Positions 7,903 through 16,251 of a stretch of DNA of 27,277 bases are shown here, one piece after another. A program made the position numbers and the translations under genes. Location of the stretch: assembly GCA_910585805.1 (NCBI GenBank), contig CAJUFB010000051.1:1-27277 (forward strand). Direction: 5' to 3'. The stretch is from an uncultured Acetatifactor sp. (lineage in GTDB: Bacteria > Bacillota > Clostridia > Lachnospirales > Lachnospiraceae). Every line of letters starts with the position of its first letter. The first letter of the stretch is position 1. The notes below the pieces were generated by a model. That model was not told where the DNA came from. It did not search any database and saw only the letters and a list, made by a program, of their open reading frames with translations.

Positions 7903-8033
7903 ATATCCTCGCTCTCTACCGGTACGCCTCTTTCTTACTCCCGGTCCTTCAAACATTCGTTTCCGCAGGCAGACAGCCTGTTTCTCTGAGACTTGCTGCA
8001 TTCCCATTCCAGAAACAGGCAAAACTGCCGATT

Positions 8034-9137
8034 TCACCGGGAACGATAGAACTCCACAATGGAGTCCATCCTTGCTGACAGATTCAGCAGCATGGCATCC
8101 AATACTGTAAGGGCAGTCATGCATTCCATGACCACCACCGCCCTGGGCACAATGACAGGGTCATGGCGTCCTTTAATATGAATATCAATCTCCTGCCCTG
8201 ACCGGTCGACTGTCTGCTGTGTCAGAAAAACAGATGGCGTGGGCTTTACATATGCCCGCACTACAACCATGTCTCCATCGCTGATGCCGCCCAGGATCCC
8301 CCCCGCATGGTTGGTAGCCTTGCGGACCTTTCCGTTCTCCATGCGGAAGGCATCGTTATTCTCACTGCCCCGGCGCTTTGATACCAGGCATCCGTCACCG
8401 ATTTCCACCGCCTTCACCGCGCCGATGGACATAATCGCCTTCGCCAGATTGGCGTCAAGCTTCTCAAACACCGGATCGCCGATACCGGCGGGAAGCCCTT
8501 CCACCCGGCATTCCATACAACCTCCCGAAGAGTCCGCGGCATGCCTTGTCTCCTCCATATATTCCAGAGCAAGCCTGTCCGCTTCTTCATCCGGCATTGC
8601 CGTTGCGGTCTTCAGAACAGCCGTTCTGTCAAATTTGTCCATATCCGCCTCTATGGGGCCGATGGAACGGGTATAGGCGCAGACAGTAACTCCCAGCTGC
8701 TCCAGAATCCTGCAGGCCACAGCTCCCGCCGCCACTCGGCCTACAGTCTCTCTCCCGGAAGAACGTCCCCCTCCCCGGTAATCCCGAAACCCATATTTTT
8801 CATCAAAAGTATAGTCCGCATGGCCCGGACGATAATATGAGGCTATCTCACTGTAATCCCTGGAAATCTGAGAAGTATTGCGCACCATCATGGAAATCGG
8901 CGTTCCCGTTGTCCGTCCTTCGAATACACCGGACAGGATTTCCACTCCATCCTCCTCTTTCCTGGAAGTGGTGACCGCACTGGTGCCCGGTTTTCTCCTG
9001 TCCAGATAACGCTGAATATCCTCCTCCTTCAATTCGAGTCCCGCAGGACAGCCGTCAATCACCACTCCCAGCGCCTTCCCGTGGGATTCTCCCCAGGTGG
9101 AGATCCTGAATATATTTCCGTATGTGGAACCTGCCAT
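8034..9137 (-). CDS. aroC: Chorismate synthase
   Basis: 367 residues, full length. Catalyses loss of phosphate from 5-enolpyruvylshikimate-3-phosphate to make chorismate, using reduced FMN, as the last step of the shikimate pathway. The family signatures are present: GESHGKALGVVIDG near the N terminus, RRKPG, the YRGGGRSSGRET loop around residues 119-131 and ADSSGG in the middle, plus KATNHAGGILGGISDG. AAGGAG at proper spacing supports the ATG at 9137. It stands apart from other aro genes here. The upstream gap has a terminator for the preceding gene, so aroC needs its own promoter; only a weak TATAAC at 9195-9200 (minus strand) with a poor -35 is visible. Confidence 0.97.
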   Translation of the reverse strand: MAGSTYGNIFRISTWGESHGKALGVVIDGCPAGLELKEEDIQRYLDRRKPGTSAVTTSRKEEDGVEILSGVFEGRTTGTPISMMVRNTSQISRDYSEIASYYRPGHADYTFDEKYGFRDYRGGGRSSGRETVGRVAAGAVACRILEQLGVTVCAYTRSIGPIEADMDKFDRTAVLKTATAMPDEEADRLALEYMEETRHAADSSGGCMECRVEGLPAGIGDPVFEKLDANLAKAIMSIGAVKAVEIGDGCLVSKRRGSENNDAFRMENGKVRKATNHAGGILGGISDGDMVVVRAYVKPTPSVFLTQQTVDRSGQEIDIHIKGRHDPVIVPRAVVVMECMTALTVLDAMLLNLSARMDSIVEFYRSR

Positions 9138-9257
9138 TTTCCGCTCCTTTTCTTTCTGCCATCCGTCCGGCTTCAGCTTTCCGGATGAACCGCTGTTATA
9201 CCTGCCCCGGCTTTTGTCATATCACAGCCCTCCGACAGCTGTATGATCACAGGAAAA

Positions 9258-9285
9258 GGCTCCGGTTTTCTCAATGTCCGGAGCC
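9258..9285 (-). terminator. Rho-independent terminator upstream of aroC
   Basis: On the minus strand GGCTCCGG pairs perfectly with CCGGAGCC across a 12-base loop, followed by TTTTCC. It would end transcripts from the lactonase-like gene before aroC. It could alternatively work as an attenuator in an aroC leader, but no antiterminator stem was recognised. Confidence 0.75.
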
Positions 9286-9646
9286 CTGCTCACCGCCATA
9301 AGGAAGTAACGAATTGTACAGCCAGAGCCATACCAGACAGCTCTGCCCTCATTTATACTGCAGACCGTCAGGATTTACAGTAACCCCCATGCAACGGGCT
9401 CCTCCACCCTGCATGAAAGTCTGGGAGTTTACTGTGGATGCACACAAACCCGCAAGGCAGGATTCAATACTTTCACAGTAATGCCTCCGGAGAAATACCT
9501 GGCTGGCGGTCTGCAGTCGGGTTGTACTGCAAATTCAACCTGTGCACAGTATACATTGTATGCCAGTCATGTCTCCGCCTGTGAAGGTGGTTTACAGGAT
9601 TGACATCAGATCAACGTCCCGCCCGGGCATCCTGCCCGGAAAATCC
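9286..9646. repeat. Noncoding gap with a dispersed repeat element
   Basis: No convincing gene. Bases 9291-9314 (CTCACCGCCATAAGGAAGT then AACGAATT) closely match 19601-19623 downstream of the C39-like gene, followed in both by CCAGACA and an ATACTG element. The core ACAGTAA occurs at about 9375 and 9474 and in inverted form at about 9429. TGCAGT and ACTGCA pair at 9512-9531. Just after the lactonase stop, CCGGGCA pairs with TGCCCGG at 9623-9639, with no T tract. The region is probably transcribed as a structured tail or holds an intergenic repeat family. Confidence 0.5.
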
Positions 9647-10696
9647 CTACAGCTTATGAAATGTAATGCAGTTGGGCACATCCACCCTCACCGGCGGTCC
9701 GTTCATGATCATGGTGCCGTTCTTCACGTCCACATGGAAAAAGGTCATATCATTCGTCTCATGGTTCAGGGACACCAGGAATTTGTTATTGGGAAACAGG
9801 CTGGCATCCTTGGGATACTCCCCGCCCACAGGCAGACAGAATATCTGGGAAAGCATCCCTGTGGCTTCATCCACATGGTAAAGTACTACAGAATTGTCTC
9901 CCGCATTGGAACTGAGCAGATATTTGTGGTCATCCGAAAATTCCAGCGCGCTGGCTGCATTATAGCTGCCAATCTCACCTTTGCATGTACTTATGGACTG
10001 AATCTTCTCGAATACAGGCTGATTCTTTCTCTCCTCATAGGAGTACACATCGATAAAGCACTTGATCTCATGCACAATATAGATAAAACGTCCGTCCCTG
10101 GATATCTTCACATGTCTGGGCGCCGACTCCAGCTCGCTTCGAATCACATCTGCCAGCATCACCTTGCCCAGCTTCGCATCGAAACGGTATACATTGACAT
10201 GATCCATCCCCTGGTCAGCCACCAGCAGATATTTATTGTCATGGGTCATTCTGGCACAGTTGATATGAGGTCTGAAATTACGCTCCGCCACACTTCCCAG
10301 TCCCTTATGGTAGATTTCATCCGTGATCTCTCCTATGGAACCGTCTTCCTCCAGCCTCAGAACCGTCAGCTTCCCGTCATGATATCCGGCTACAAACAGA
10401 TAGCTGTCCGTATAATCCGTGGATACATAGCAGCCCCGCATACCGTTGATAGCGCCGAAATTTAAGAATTCCAGACTGCCGTCCTCCAGAATCACATAGG
10501 CCTCCACACCGAAATCCGTTATGGAATACAAAATCTTCCCGTTATGCGAGATAGTCACGTAGGATGAATTGGTGATCTCCACCTTATCCTTCTCTATGAA
10601 CCTCCCCTTCTCCATGTCCACATCATATATTTTTATTCCATTTTTGTCTCCCCGTGTATAGGTGGAGACATACGCAACGTACTTTTCCTTCTCCAT
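9647..10696 (-). CDS. Lactonase-family seven-bladed beta-propeller protein
   Basis: 349 residues. Resembles the YbhE/6-phosphogluconolactonase-like propeller family (Lactonase, PF10282). Repeating blades are visible: YVAYVSTYTRGDKNGIKIYD at the N terminus, VTISHNGKILYSI, YLFVAGYHDGKLTVLRL, then the signatures RPHINCARMTHDNKYLLVAD and APRHVKISRDGRFIYIVHE, and DASLFPNNKFLVSLN near the end. Family proteins hydrolyse sugar lactones, but several members have unknown substrates, so the reaction is not certain. No signal peptide. The frame is open to 10900, but the upstream part lies across the promoter at 10809-10836, and AAAGGCGG sits just before the ATG at 10696. It appears to be monocistronic. 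Confidence 0.85.
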   Translation of the reverse strand: MEKEKYVAYVSTYTRGDKNGIKIYDVDMEKGRFIEKDKVEITNSSYVTISHNGKILYSITDFGVEAYVILEDGSLEFLNFGAINGMRGCYVSTDYTDSYLFVAGYHDGKLTVLRLEEDGSIGEITDEIYHKGLGSVAERNFRPHINCARMTHDNKYLLVADQGMDHVNVYRFDAKLGKVMLADVIRSELESAPRHVKISRDGRFIYIVHEIKCFIDVYSYEERKNQPVFEKIQSISTCKGEIGSYNAASALEFSDDHKYLLSSNAGDNSVVLYHVDEATGMLSQIFCLPVGGEYPKDASLFPNNKFLVSLNHETNDMTFFHVDVKNGTMIMNGPPVRVDVPNCITFHKL

Positions 10697-10808
10697 GAAA
10701 AACCGCCTTTCCGCGGACAACAGCTGCTCCCGGACCGTTTCTCTGTCCGGCTCCCGCAGGTCTTGTCCAAAAATCTCAGGCAAAACTGCCGTTCTGTCCT
10801 TCCGGTCT

Positions 10809-10836
10809 ATTATATCATAAAGCGCCTGCGATTCAA
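10809..10836 (-). promoter_or_regulatory. Promoter of the lactonase-like gene
   Basis: On the minus strand: TTGAAT (plus-strand 10831-10836), 16-base spacer, perfect TATAAT (10809-10814). It predicts a leader of roughly 105 bases. It lies inside the longer open frame of the downstream gene, which rules out the 10900 start. Confidence 0.75.
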
Positions 10837-10970
10837 ATACTTTTTCCAAAAAATGCACATTTGAAAATGCACGCATCTGAAGCCTGCCGGCTTCTGCCAT
10901 CTGCAGCCGGCGACAGCCCGGACAGAATGCCGAACCGTTCTACCGTCTGCCTGAAACATCACATCCCGAA

Positions 10971-11003
10971 ATCCCCGCGGTGCAATATCATACCGCAGGG
11001 GAT
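10971..11003 (-). terminator. Terminator-like hairpin after the Cys-rich gene
   Basis: On the minus strand ATCCCC-T-GCGGT pairs with ACCGC-GGGGAT: an 11-bp stem with one bulged base and a 10-base loop, beginning about 15 bases after the Cys-rich gene stop. The following TTTCGGG is a poor T tract, so termination efficiency is uncertain. Confidence 0.5.
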
Positions 11004-11018
11004 TCCGTCTTTTGGGAA

Positions 11019-11543
11019 CTAATTGTCACATTCGTTTCCGTTATCCCGGCGCGGGAATCTGGGATAGTCCTGCCACGGAGGCGGAATCATGCCGGAACCG
11101 TCAGAGTTGCTTTCCCGCTCCATACACCCACACCCATCATGGTCATGTCTCTCCTCTTCACAGCCGCAGCCGCCCCGGCCATTTCTCTCGTCTTCACGCC
11201 CACAGCCGCCCCGGCCGTTCCTCTCTTCACAGCCACAGCCGCCCCGGCCGTTCCTTTCTTCTTCACAGCCACAGCCGCCCCGGCAATTCCTTTCTTCTTC
11301 ACAGCCACAGCCGCCCCGGCCGTTCCTCTCTTCACAGCCGCAGCCACCCCGGCCACGTCTCTCTTCCCTGCATTCGCAGCAATCCTGCTGCCTTCCCATC
11401 TCTCTCCAGCAGGAGTCATTTCTTCCACAGCCCATACCGCCTTCACAGCAGCCGCTGCCGGACATCGCTCTTCCTGATCCGCAGCCGCAGCCGCTACCCC
11501 AACCGCAGCATCTCAGAAGTAAAAATAAAAGAAAACAGTTCAT
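11019..11543 (-). CDS. Cysteine/glycine-rich tandem-repeat protein, unknown function
   Basis: 174 residues from the Met at 11543. A short hydrophobic N terminus (MNCFLLFLLL) leads into a CCGWGSGCGCGSGR segment. The centre is six or so units of 11-12 residues (RNGRGGCGCEEE) with alternating charge and a CGC core. After a GCGCMERE segment the tail turns acidic/Pro-rich (GMIPPPWQDYPRFPRR) and cysteine-poor. Each unit could bind metal or form disulfides. The N terminus is too short for a clear signal peptide but may be membrane-associated. GGAG 6 bases ahead favours the ATG at 11543 over the one at 11555. I do not recognise a family; a spore-surface or metal-handling role is conceivable from composition alone. 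Confidence 0.6.
   Translation of the reverse strand: MNCFLLFLLLRCCGWGSGCGCGSGRAMSGSGCCEGGMGCGRNDSCWREMGRQQDCCECREERRGRGGCGCEERNGRGGCGCEEERNCRGGCGCEEERNGRGGCGCEERNGRGGCGREDERNGRGGCGCEEERHDHDGCGCMERESNSDGSGMIPPPWQDYPRFPRRDNGNECDN
11156..11362 (-). repeat. 33/36-bp tandem repeats in the Cys-rich gene
   Basis: Units begin at 11156, 11192, 11225, 11261, 11297 and 11330, alternating between 36 and 33 bases, with a degenerate seventh at 11363. The plus-strand consensus starts CTTCACAGCCACAGCCGCCC. All lengths are multiples of three, and the 3-bp difference is loss or gain of one glutamate codon. Near-identity between units indicates recent expansion. Confidence 0.9.
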
Positions 11544-11611
11544 GAGTTTCTCCATATGATTGTTTTATCCTATCATATGCAAAACCCGCCGGAAAGTGCA
11601 AGGCCCCTTTT

Positions 11612-11640
11612 CCGACAGCCGCCCTCAGGACGACTGCCGG
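11612..11640 (-). other. Long hairpin between GH13-like and Cys-rich genes
   Basis: A 12-bp stem including three G-U pairs when transcribed from the minus strand, with a loop of about 5 bases, starting 3 bases after the GH13-like stop codon. It is followed by AAAAGGGG rather than a T tract, so it may be an mRNA-stabilising or weak terminating structure. Confidence 0.4.
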
Positions 11641-11643
11641 ACT

Positions 11644-13512
11644 CTATACCGTTTCCTCCCACACACTGATATATACCGCCATACTTCTGGGCGGAATCTT
11701 TCTGATAAATTCCGTCTCTTTTTCCGTATCTTCCCCACGTTTTCTGCTGCTTTCGCCAGATTCCGTGGCAAAGACCAGCTCCCATACCGCCCCCTTCGGC
11801 AGTCTGGGCAGCGCCATCCTGTGTCTCTCCCAGTGCATGTTGACTGCGATGTAGAGGAAAGTGTCATCCCGGATTTCCCCATCCCTGGCATACTTTCCAT
11901 ACAATAAGATACCGATATGTCGAAACTGCGCGTCTGTCTCAGGGCACCACGCGTTCTGCCCATGGTAAGACAGATCCGGATATCCGCAGGCTATATAGTC
12001 CATCAGCCGCAGTTCTCTGTCCGGCCTCAGAATCGGATGCTCCCGTCTGAAGCGAACCAGCATCTTCCAGAAATCGAATATCTCCTCGTTCTTCTTCCTC
12101 TGGCTCCAGTCCAGCCAGGCGACGGCATTGTCCTGACAATAGGGATTATTATTCCCCTTCTGGGAATTCCCGAACTCATCTCCCATAAAAATCAAAGGTG
12201 TGGATTGGGACAGCATCAGCAGACACATGGCGTTTTTTATCTGTCTGATGCGAAGCTGCTTCACAGCCTGCCTGCGCGTCCTGCCTTCCTCCCCGCAGTT
12301 CCAGCTGCAGTTACAGTCGCTTCCGTCCCGGTTATCTTCCCCATTGGGTTCGTTATGTTTATGGTCATAAGAAACAAGGTCTGCCAGGGTAAAACCATAA
12401 TAATTGGTCAGATAATGGATGCAGCCCGCCTTCTCCGGAATATGACGCATGTGATACAGCACACTGCCCAGCATCCCCCCGTCTCCCTTTAAAAATCTAC
12501 GCATATCATAATACCAGGCATCATTGTACTCCGCCACATGGGGATACTGAGGCGGCTCATTTCTCCCGTAAAGCCTGTCCGTATCAAACCCGTAATACCA
12601 TATCTTGGTGTCCGCCAGCAGTTCATCCGCAGCCAGCAGCTCAGCCGGGAGCTTCCCTCCCATCAGGTGGAAGCCGTCCACATGGTACTCCAATACCCAG
12701 TAACGAAGGATCTCAGGAATCTCGCTGTGCTTCACCTCCTCCGGAAAATAGAACTGCATAACCATCTCCATCCCGTTGGCATGAAGTGCCCGGATCAGTT
12801 CCTTGAACTCCGTCACCGTATCTTCCGAAGCGGCATAAGCCGACTTCGGCACAAAGTAATATCCTTTCTTATATCCCCAATAATTTAATCTCTGCTGATT
12901 CTTCTCCAGGATTCCGGTATCTGTCATGTGAGGCTGATTCTGAGGCTCTCCCTTGAACGGAACCTCCGCAAATTCATACGCCGGCTGCAATTCAATGGTG
13001 GTGATGCCGATTTCCTTCAGATAGGGGATCTTCTCCGCGATTCCCGCAAAGGTCCCCCTGTGCTTCACACCAGAAGAAGCATGTTTCGTAAACCCTCTGG
13101 CATGCATGCAGCAGACGATCACCTTGTTATAAGGAAGCCTGGGAAAGCGGTCCTGTTCCCAGTCAAAGGTTCCGGTGACAAAACCGGCTCTCATATCCTC
13201 AACAGTCCGTTCCCTGCCATATGGAACCCTATGCGGAAATACTCTTGCCCGCTCATCAGGAACAAGCCTGTCCTCTTCAAAAAAAAGATACGTGGTGGAT
13301 GACGGGTCTATGTTTTTCACGATCTTGCAATAGACATGGCCAATCCTCTCGTCTTCGGTAAAAGGAATCTTTTCTCTGAGCTTACCTGTCTTGCTGTTGT
13401 ACAACAGGATTCCACAGGCGGCGGATCTCGACACAAAAGAAAAACGGACTCCGCCATTTACCATATGAGCGCCTAATGGGTGGGGATCATTATGTAAAAT
13501 TTTTTCTGTCAT
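11644..13512 (-). CDS. GH13 isoamylase/GlgX-like protein with degenerate active site
   Basis: 622 residues, cytoplasmic. Architecture follows glycogen-debranching enzymes: an N-terminal CBM48-like segment (about 10-100), a TIM barrel, then a C-terminal beta domain. Family-specific stretches are kept, for example GFTLADLVSYDHKHNEPNGE and NRDGSDCNCSWNCGEEG (about 373-410) and STPLIFMGDEFGNSQKGNNN. The catalytic positions are not. The nucleophile block usually DGFRFD reads DGFHLM (279-284), the acid/base block usually AEPWD reads YYGFD (306-310), and the HD before GFTLNDLVSY reads YY (371-372). The D-x-x-x-NH strand (usual VILDVVYNH) reads MVMQFYFPE. This is probably a non-catalytic glycan-binding or regulatory relative, though a divergent activity cannot be excluded. 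GGAGGGAAG supports the ATG at 13512. Confidence 0.85.
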   Translation of the reverse strand: MTEKILHNDPHPLGAHMVNGGVRFSFVSRSAACGILLYNSKTGKLREKIPFTEDERIGHVYCKIVKNIDPSSTTYLFFEEDRLVPDERARVFPHRVPYGRERTVEDMRAGFVTGTFDWEQDRFPRLPYNKVIVCCMHARGFTKHASSGVKHRGTFAGIAEKIPYLKEIGITTIELQPAYEFAEVPFKGEPQNQPHMTDTGILEKNQQRLNYWGYKKGYYFVPKSAYAASEDTVTEFKELIRALHANGMEMVMQFYFPEEVKHSEIPEILRYWVLEYHVDGFHLMGGKLPAELLAADELLADTKIWYYGFDTDRLYGRNEPPQYPHVAEYNDAWYYDMRRFLKGDGGMLGSVLYHMRHIPEKAGCIHYLTNYYGFTLADLVSYDHKHNEPNGEDNRDGSDCNCSWNCGEEGRTRRQAVKQLRIRQIKNAMCLLMLSQSTPLIFMGDEFGNSQKGNNNPYCQDNAVAWLDWSQRKKNEEIFDFWKMLVRFRREHPILRPDRELRLMDYIACGYPDLSYHGQNAWCPETDAQFRHIGILLYGKYARDGEIRDDTFLYIAVNMHWERHRMALPRLPKGAVWELVFATESGESSRKRGEDTEKETEFIRKIPPRSMAVYISVWEETV

Positions 13513-13555
13513 CGTCTTCCCTCCATATTCTGCGCGGTTCATGCTCCGCATGTCT

Positions 13556-13584
13556 TGTATACAATCTGAGCAGATACACTGAAA
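13556..13584 (-). promoter_or_regulatory. Possible promoter of the GH13-like gene
   Basis: On the minus strand TTTCAG (13579-13584), 17-base spacer, TATACA (13556-13561), about 45 bases before the start codon. Both boxes are imperfect. Confidence 0.35.
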
Positions 13585-13716
13585 ATCAGATTTATTTTAT
13601 CATATTTTGCCGATAATAAAAAGTCCTCTGGACAAGAAATATACTTTTTTCAGATTTTCCGCTCTTCCCTGCTGACTTTCCTGATTTTCCTTATCGATCT
13701 TCCTTTTCAGTTTCCC

Positions 13717-13745
13717 TTGCAGAATGGTTCAAAACCGGGTATAAT
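13717..13745 (+). promoter_or_regulatory. Promoter of the DUF1292 gene
   Basis: TTGCAG (13717-13722), 17-base spacer, perfect TATAAT (13740-13745). It is followed by AGGAGGT at 13777-13783 and the ATG at 13790, giving a leader of about 40 bases. Confidence 0.8.
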
Positions 13746-13789
13746 GAATCTGATCTGTCACACAGGACAAGCATACAGGAGGTATTCCC

Positions 13790-14107
13790 ATGGGAAAAAA
13801 AGATGATTATGATGACGAGGAAATGACCGTTGAACTGGAACTGGATGATGGCAGCATCGTGAACTGCGCTGTCATCACCATTCTGACCGTCAGCGAAAAG
13901 GATTATATCGTACTGCTGCCTTTGAACGAGAACGGTGAAAACGAAGACGGCGAGGTATGGTTCTACCGCTACAGCGAAAATCCCGATGACCCTAACGAAG
14001 AGCCTGAACTGGATTATATCGAGGATGACGATGAATATGAAAATGTGGCGGAAGCGTTTGACGAATACCTCGACAACTGTGAATTCGATGAACTGACAGA
14101 AGAATAA
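13790..14107 (+). CDS. DUF1292 family small acidic protein
   Basis: 105 residues, very acidic. The family core is clear: TVELELDDGSIVNCAVITIL, then KDYIVLLPL, followed by EVWFYRY and ELDYIEDDDEYENVAEAFDE. DUF1292 proteins are widespread in Firmicutes, usually about 90-110 residues, and their role is not established. In many genomes they sit with yrvJ/ruvX-type genes; here it stands alone with its own promoter, convergent with the helicase gene. Consensus AGGAGGT supports the start. Confidence 0.9.
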   Translation: MGKKDDYDDEEMTVELELDDGSIVNCAVITILTVSEKDYIVLLPLNENGENEDGEVWFYRYSENPDDPNEEPELDYIEDDDEYENVAEAFDEYLDNCEFDELTEE

Positions 14108-14130
14108 ACCCGTTTTTCTGTCTCGGCCCC

Positions 14131-14149
14131 GGGAAGAAGCAACCTTCCC
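14131..14149. terminator. Hairpin between convergent DUF1292 and helicase genes
   Basis: GGGAAG and CTTCCC pair across a 7-base loop, in the 44-base gap between two convergent genes. T tracts are weak on both sides, so it is a candidate bidirectional terminator on position rather than strength. Confidence 0.45.
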
Positions 14150-14151
14150 TG

Positions 14152-16197
14152 TTATCGAAAAAGCGGATTTAAAAATCTGGAAGGCTGCCTGGGGCGTTCC
14201 TTTGTACCGGTCAGGTAGAGGAGCTCCAGGTTTTTCTTCGCCCTGGTCATAGCCACATAAAAGATCCTGCGCTCTTCTTCCACAGTGCTTTCATCCGGCA
14301 TGGTTCCGTGGGGAAATATTTTCTCATTGCAGTCGGGAATCCACACATTGTCGAATTCCAGTCCCTTTGCGCCATGGACGGTCAATAGATGAACCTTTGC
14401 CTTTTCTCCCTCATTTTGTTTCTGCGGATACGGTCCTGCCTGTGTTTTGTTCTGCTCCAGGCTCTTCGCATATGCCTCCTGGAAAGCTTTCCATTCCTTC
14501 ACCCCGGCATACTTTGACGCGTCCTCTTTCAGCCAGTCCAGCATCTCCTGCCACTCCTGCCATTTCTCTGTGCCGGTTCCTGCCTGCTCCTTCAGATACT
14601 GCTCATAGCCCATGGCTTTCAATATGTAATTGATCCCGGGACGAAGCGTAAAGCCCTTTACGCTCTGAAGCTGCTTCCGTAACCGCGACAATTCCTTCCT
14701 TACCCTGTCCCTCTGCATTTCCGGCATCTGCGCTCTCCTGTAATACGCCTCGATCTTATCCGGATCCACACTGCCTTCTCCAACGGCTTCCCTGCTGATA
14801 TAGCGGGACGGCTTGTTCATGATGCGCAGCATCTGTTCTCTGCTCCCTTCTCCATTGGCGATCTGCAGATAAGCCATAATGTCCTGCACAATGAAATGCT
14901 CATAAATGCTGGCCACTTTCTCCTTCATCTCGTAGGAGATATCCGCCGCCTTCAGCCGGGCGGCAAAACCCTGCATATAGGAATTGGTCCTGAAAAGCAC
15001 GGCGCAGCTTTCTCCCTGCTGCAGACAGCGGGTTATGGCCTGCTGCATATGGCTGTACTGCCCCTCTTTTTCGCGAAACGCATACACGGAAACCGCTCCG
15101 GTTCCATCACTTCCCCTGACAGCGCTGTCCTTCCCTGTTCTGCCCATACTGCCGGGCGCTCCGATCCCATATCCGGTTCCCGACGGCACAGCTTTCTCCG
15201 AACATTCTGATGCCGCCCGCAGCTGCTTCACAAATCTGTCCTTATTTTCTTCTATCACGGCAAGAGAAGCCCTGACAATTTCCGCTTTGCTTCTATAGTT
15301 CACATCCAGCAAAAGCTGCCTGGCATGGAATTCCGCCTCAAACCGCTTCAGGCACTCCGGCTGAGAACCCCGGAATCCGTAGATCGCCTGGTCATCGTCG
15401 CCCACGGCAAAGATATTACAGGGCTGGGCTGCCAGCAGCTTCACCGCCTCATATTGTACCGGATTGATATCCTGAAATTCATCGATGAGGATATGCCTGA
15501 AACGGTTCTGCCAGTAATTTCTGACGGACGCATTTTCCTGAAGCAGCGTCTTGCACTCATAGAGCATATCGTCGAAATCCAGCCTGCCCAGCTGCTTTAC
15601 CGCCAGGGCATATTCCCGGCAGATCGCCTCAAACCGGGCCTGCCACCTCACCGGCACCTTCTCGCAGGCAGCTGACATCTGCATGGTATTTTTATAGTAT
15701 CCGATGGCTGCCAGGATCTGAGCTGCATCATCGTTCAAACTGCCGGCTTCCTCCTGACTTTCCTGTGAGGCTCCTGCCTGGCTCTGTTGTTTTCCATATA
15801 TCTTCAGTATGGGAAGGATAAGATTTTTCTTTTCAGAATTGCTTAAAAGTTTTGTTGATCTCAGCGCGTTGGACGCTTTTAAAATGTGGTAGAAAACGGA
15901 ATGAAAGGTTCCGAAATTGACCGGATAAGCAGGTTTATGTTCCGTGGAAAATCTGCCGGAAGGCGCTGTGTCCGCAGCTGCCATCTCCTGAAAACGGTTC
16001 TGCATGGACAATGCCGCTTCTTTCATAAAAGTGATCACCAGAATGGATTCGGGCGGAATTCCCTGTTCCAGAAGATATAAGATACGGTTTGTGATTGTGT
16101 AAGTCTTGCCGCTGCCCGGGCCTGCCAGAACGAGACATGGGCCCCGCAGATGCATAATTGCCGCTTTCTGCGGCTCATTCGCGTTTCTAAGATCCAT
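14152..16197 (-). CDS. UvrD/PcrA-type superfamily 1 DNA helicase
   Basis: 681 residues. ATP-dependent 3'-5' helicase of the UvrD/Rep group. Motifs appear in order: Walker A AGPGSGKT (25-32), GTFHSVFYHIL (motif Ib region), DEFQDINPVQYE (motif II), GDDDQAIYGFRGS (motif III), VNYRSKAEIV (motif IV region), LLTVHGAKGLEFDNVWIPD (motif V) and EERRIFYVAMTRAKKNL (motif VI). It is shorter than PcrA (about 720-740) and lacks the usual C-terminal extension. A Gly/Ser-rich insert lies around residues 335-370. This size class occurs beside the main PcrA in many Clostridia, so a specialised repair or replication-restart role is more likely than the essential housekeeping one. It ends 44 bases from the convergent DUF1292 gene. 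Confidence 0.92.
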   Translation of the reverse strand: MDLRNANEPQKAAIMHLRGPCLVLAGPGSGKTYTITNRILYLLEQGIPPESILVITFMKEAALSMQNRFQEMAAADTAPSGRFSTEHKPAYPVNFGTFHSVFYHILKASNALRSTKLLSNSEKKNLILPILKIYGKQQSQAGASQESQEEAGSLNDDAAQILAAIGYYKNTMQMSAACEKVPVRWQARFEAICREYALAVKQLGRLDFDDMLYECKTLLQENASVRNYWQNRFRHILIDEFQDINPVQYEAVKLLAAQPCNIFAVGDDDQAIYGFRGSQPECLKRFEAEFHARQLLLDVNYRSKAEIVRASLAVIEENKDRFVKQLRAASECSEKAVPSGTGYGIGAPGSMGRTGKDSAVRGSDGTGAVSVYAFREKEGQYSHMQQAITRCLQQGESCAVLFRTNSYMQGFAARLKAADISYEMKEKVASIYEHFIVQDIMAYLQIANGEGSREQMLRIMNKPSRYISREAVGEGSVDPDKIEAYYRRAQMPEMQRDRVRKELSRLRKQLQSVKGFTLRPGINYILKAMGYEQYLKEQAGTGTEKWQEWQEMLDWLKEDASKYAGVKEWKAFQEAYAKSLEQNKTQAGPYPQKQNEGEKAKVHLLTVHGAKGLEFDNVWIPDCNEKIFPHGTMPDESTVEEERRIFYVAMTRAKKNLELLYLTGTKERPRQPSRFLNPLFR

Positions 16198-16251
16198 AAA
16201 TTCCTCCTGTGACTGTGAACCTGTTCGTTGGATGTCTGGAAACTGCCGGAA

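Noticed and set aside
9138..9646. Riboswitch upstream of aroC
   Set aside because: I looked for T-box and cobalamin-type conserved blocks on the minus strand and found only partial, unconvincing resemblance; the clear hairpin fits a simple terminator.
10697..10900. 68-residue N-terminal extension of the lactonase-like protein
   Set aside because: A TTGAAT-16-TATAAT promoter lies inside it, and a good ribosome site precedes the ATG at 10696.
10980..11559. Plus-strand Pro/Ser/Ala-rich long ORFs opposite the Cys-rich gene
   Set aside because: They are shadows of the 33/36-bp repeats, which keep all six frames open; none has a ribosome site or promoter.
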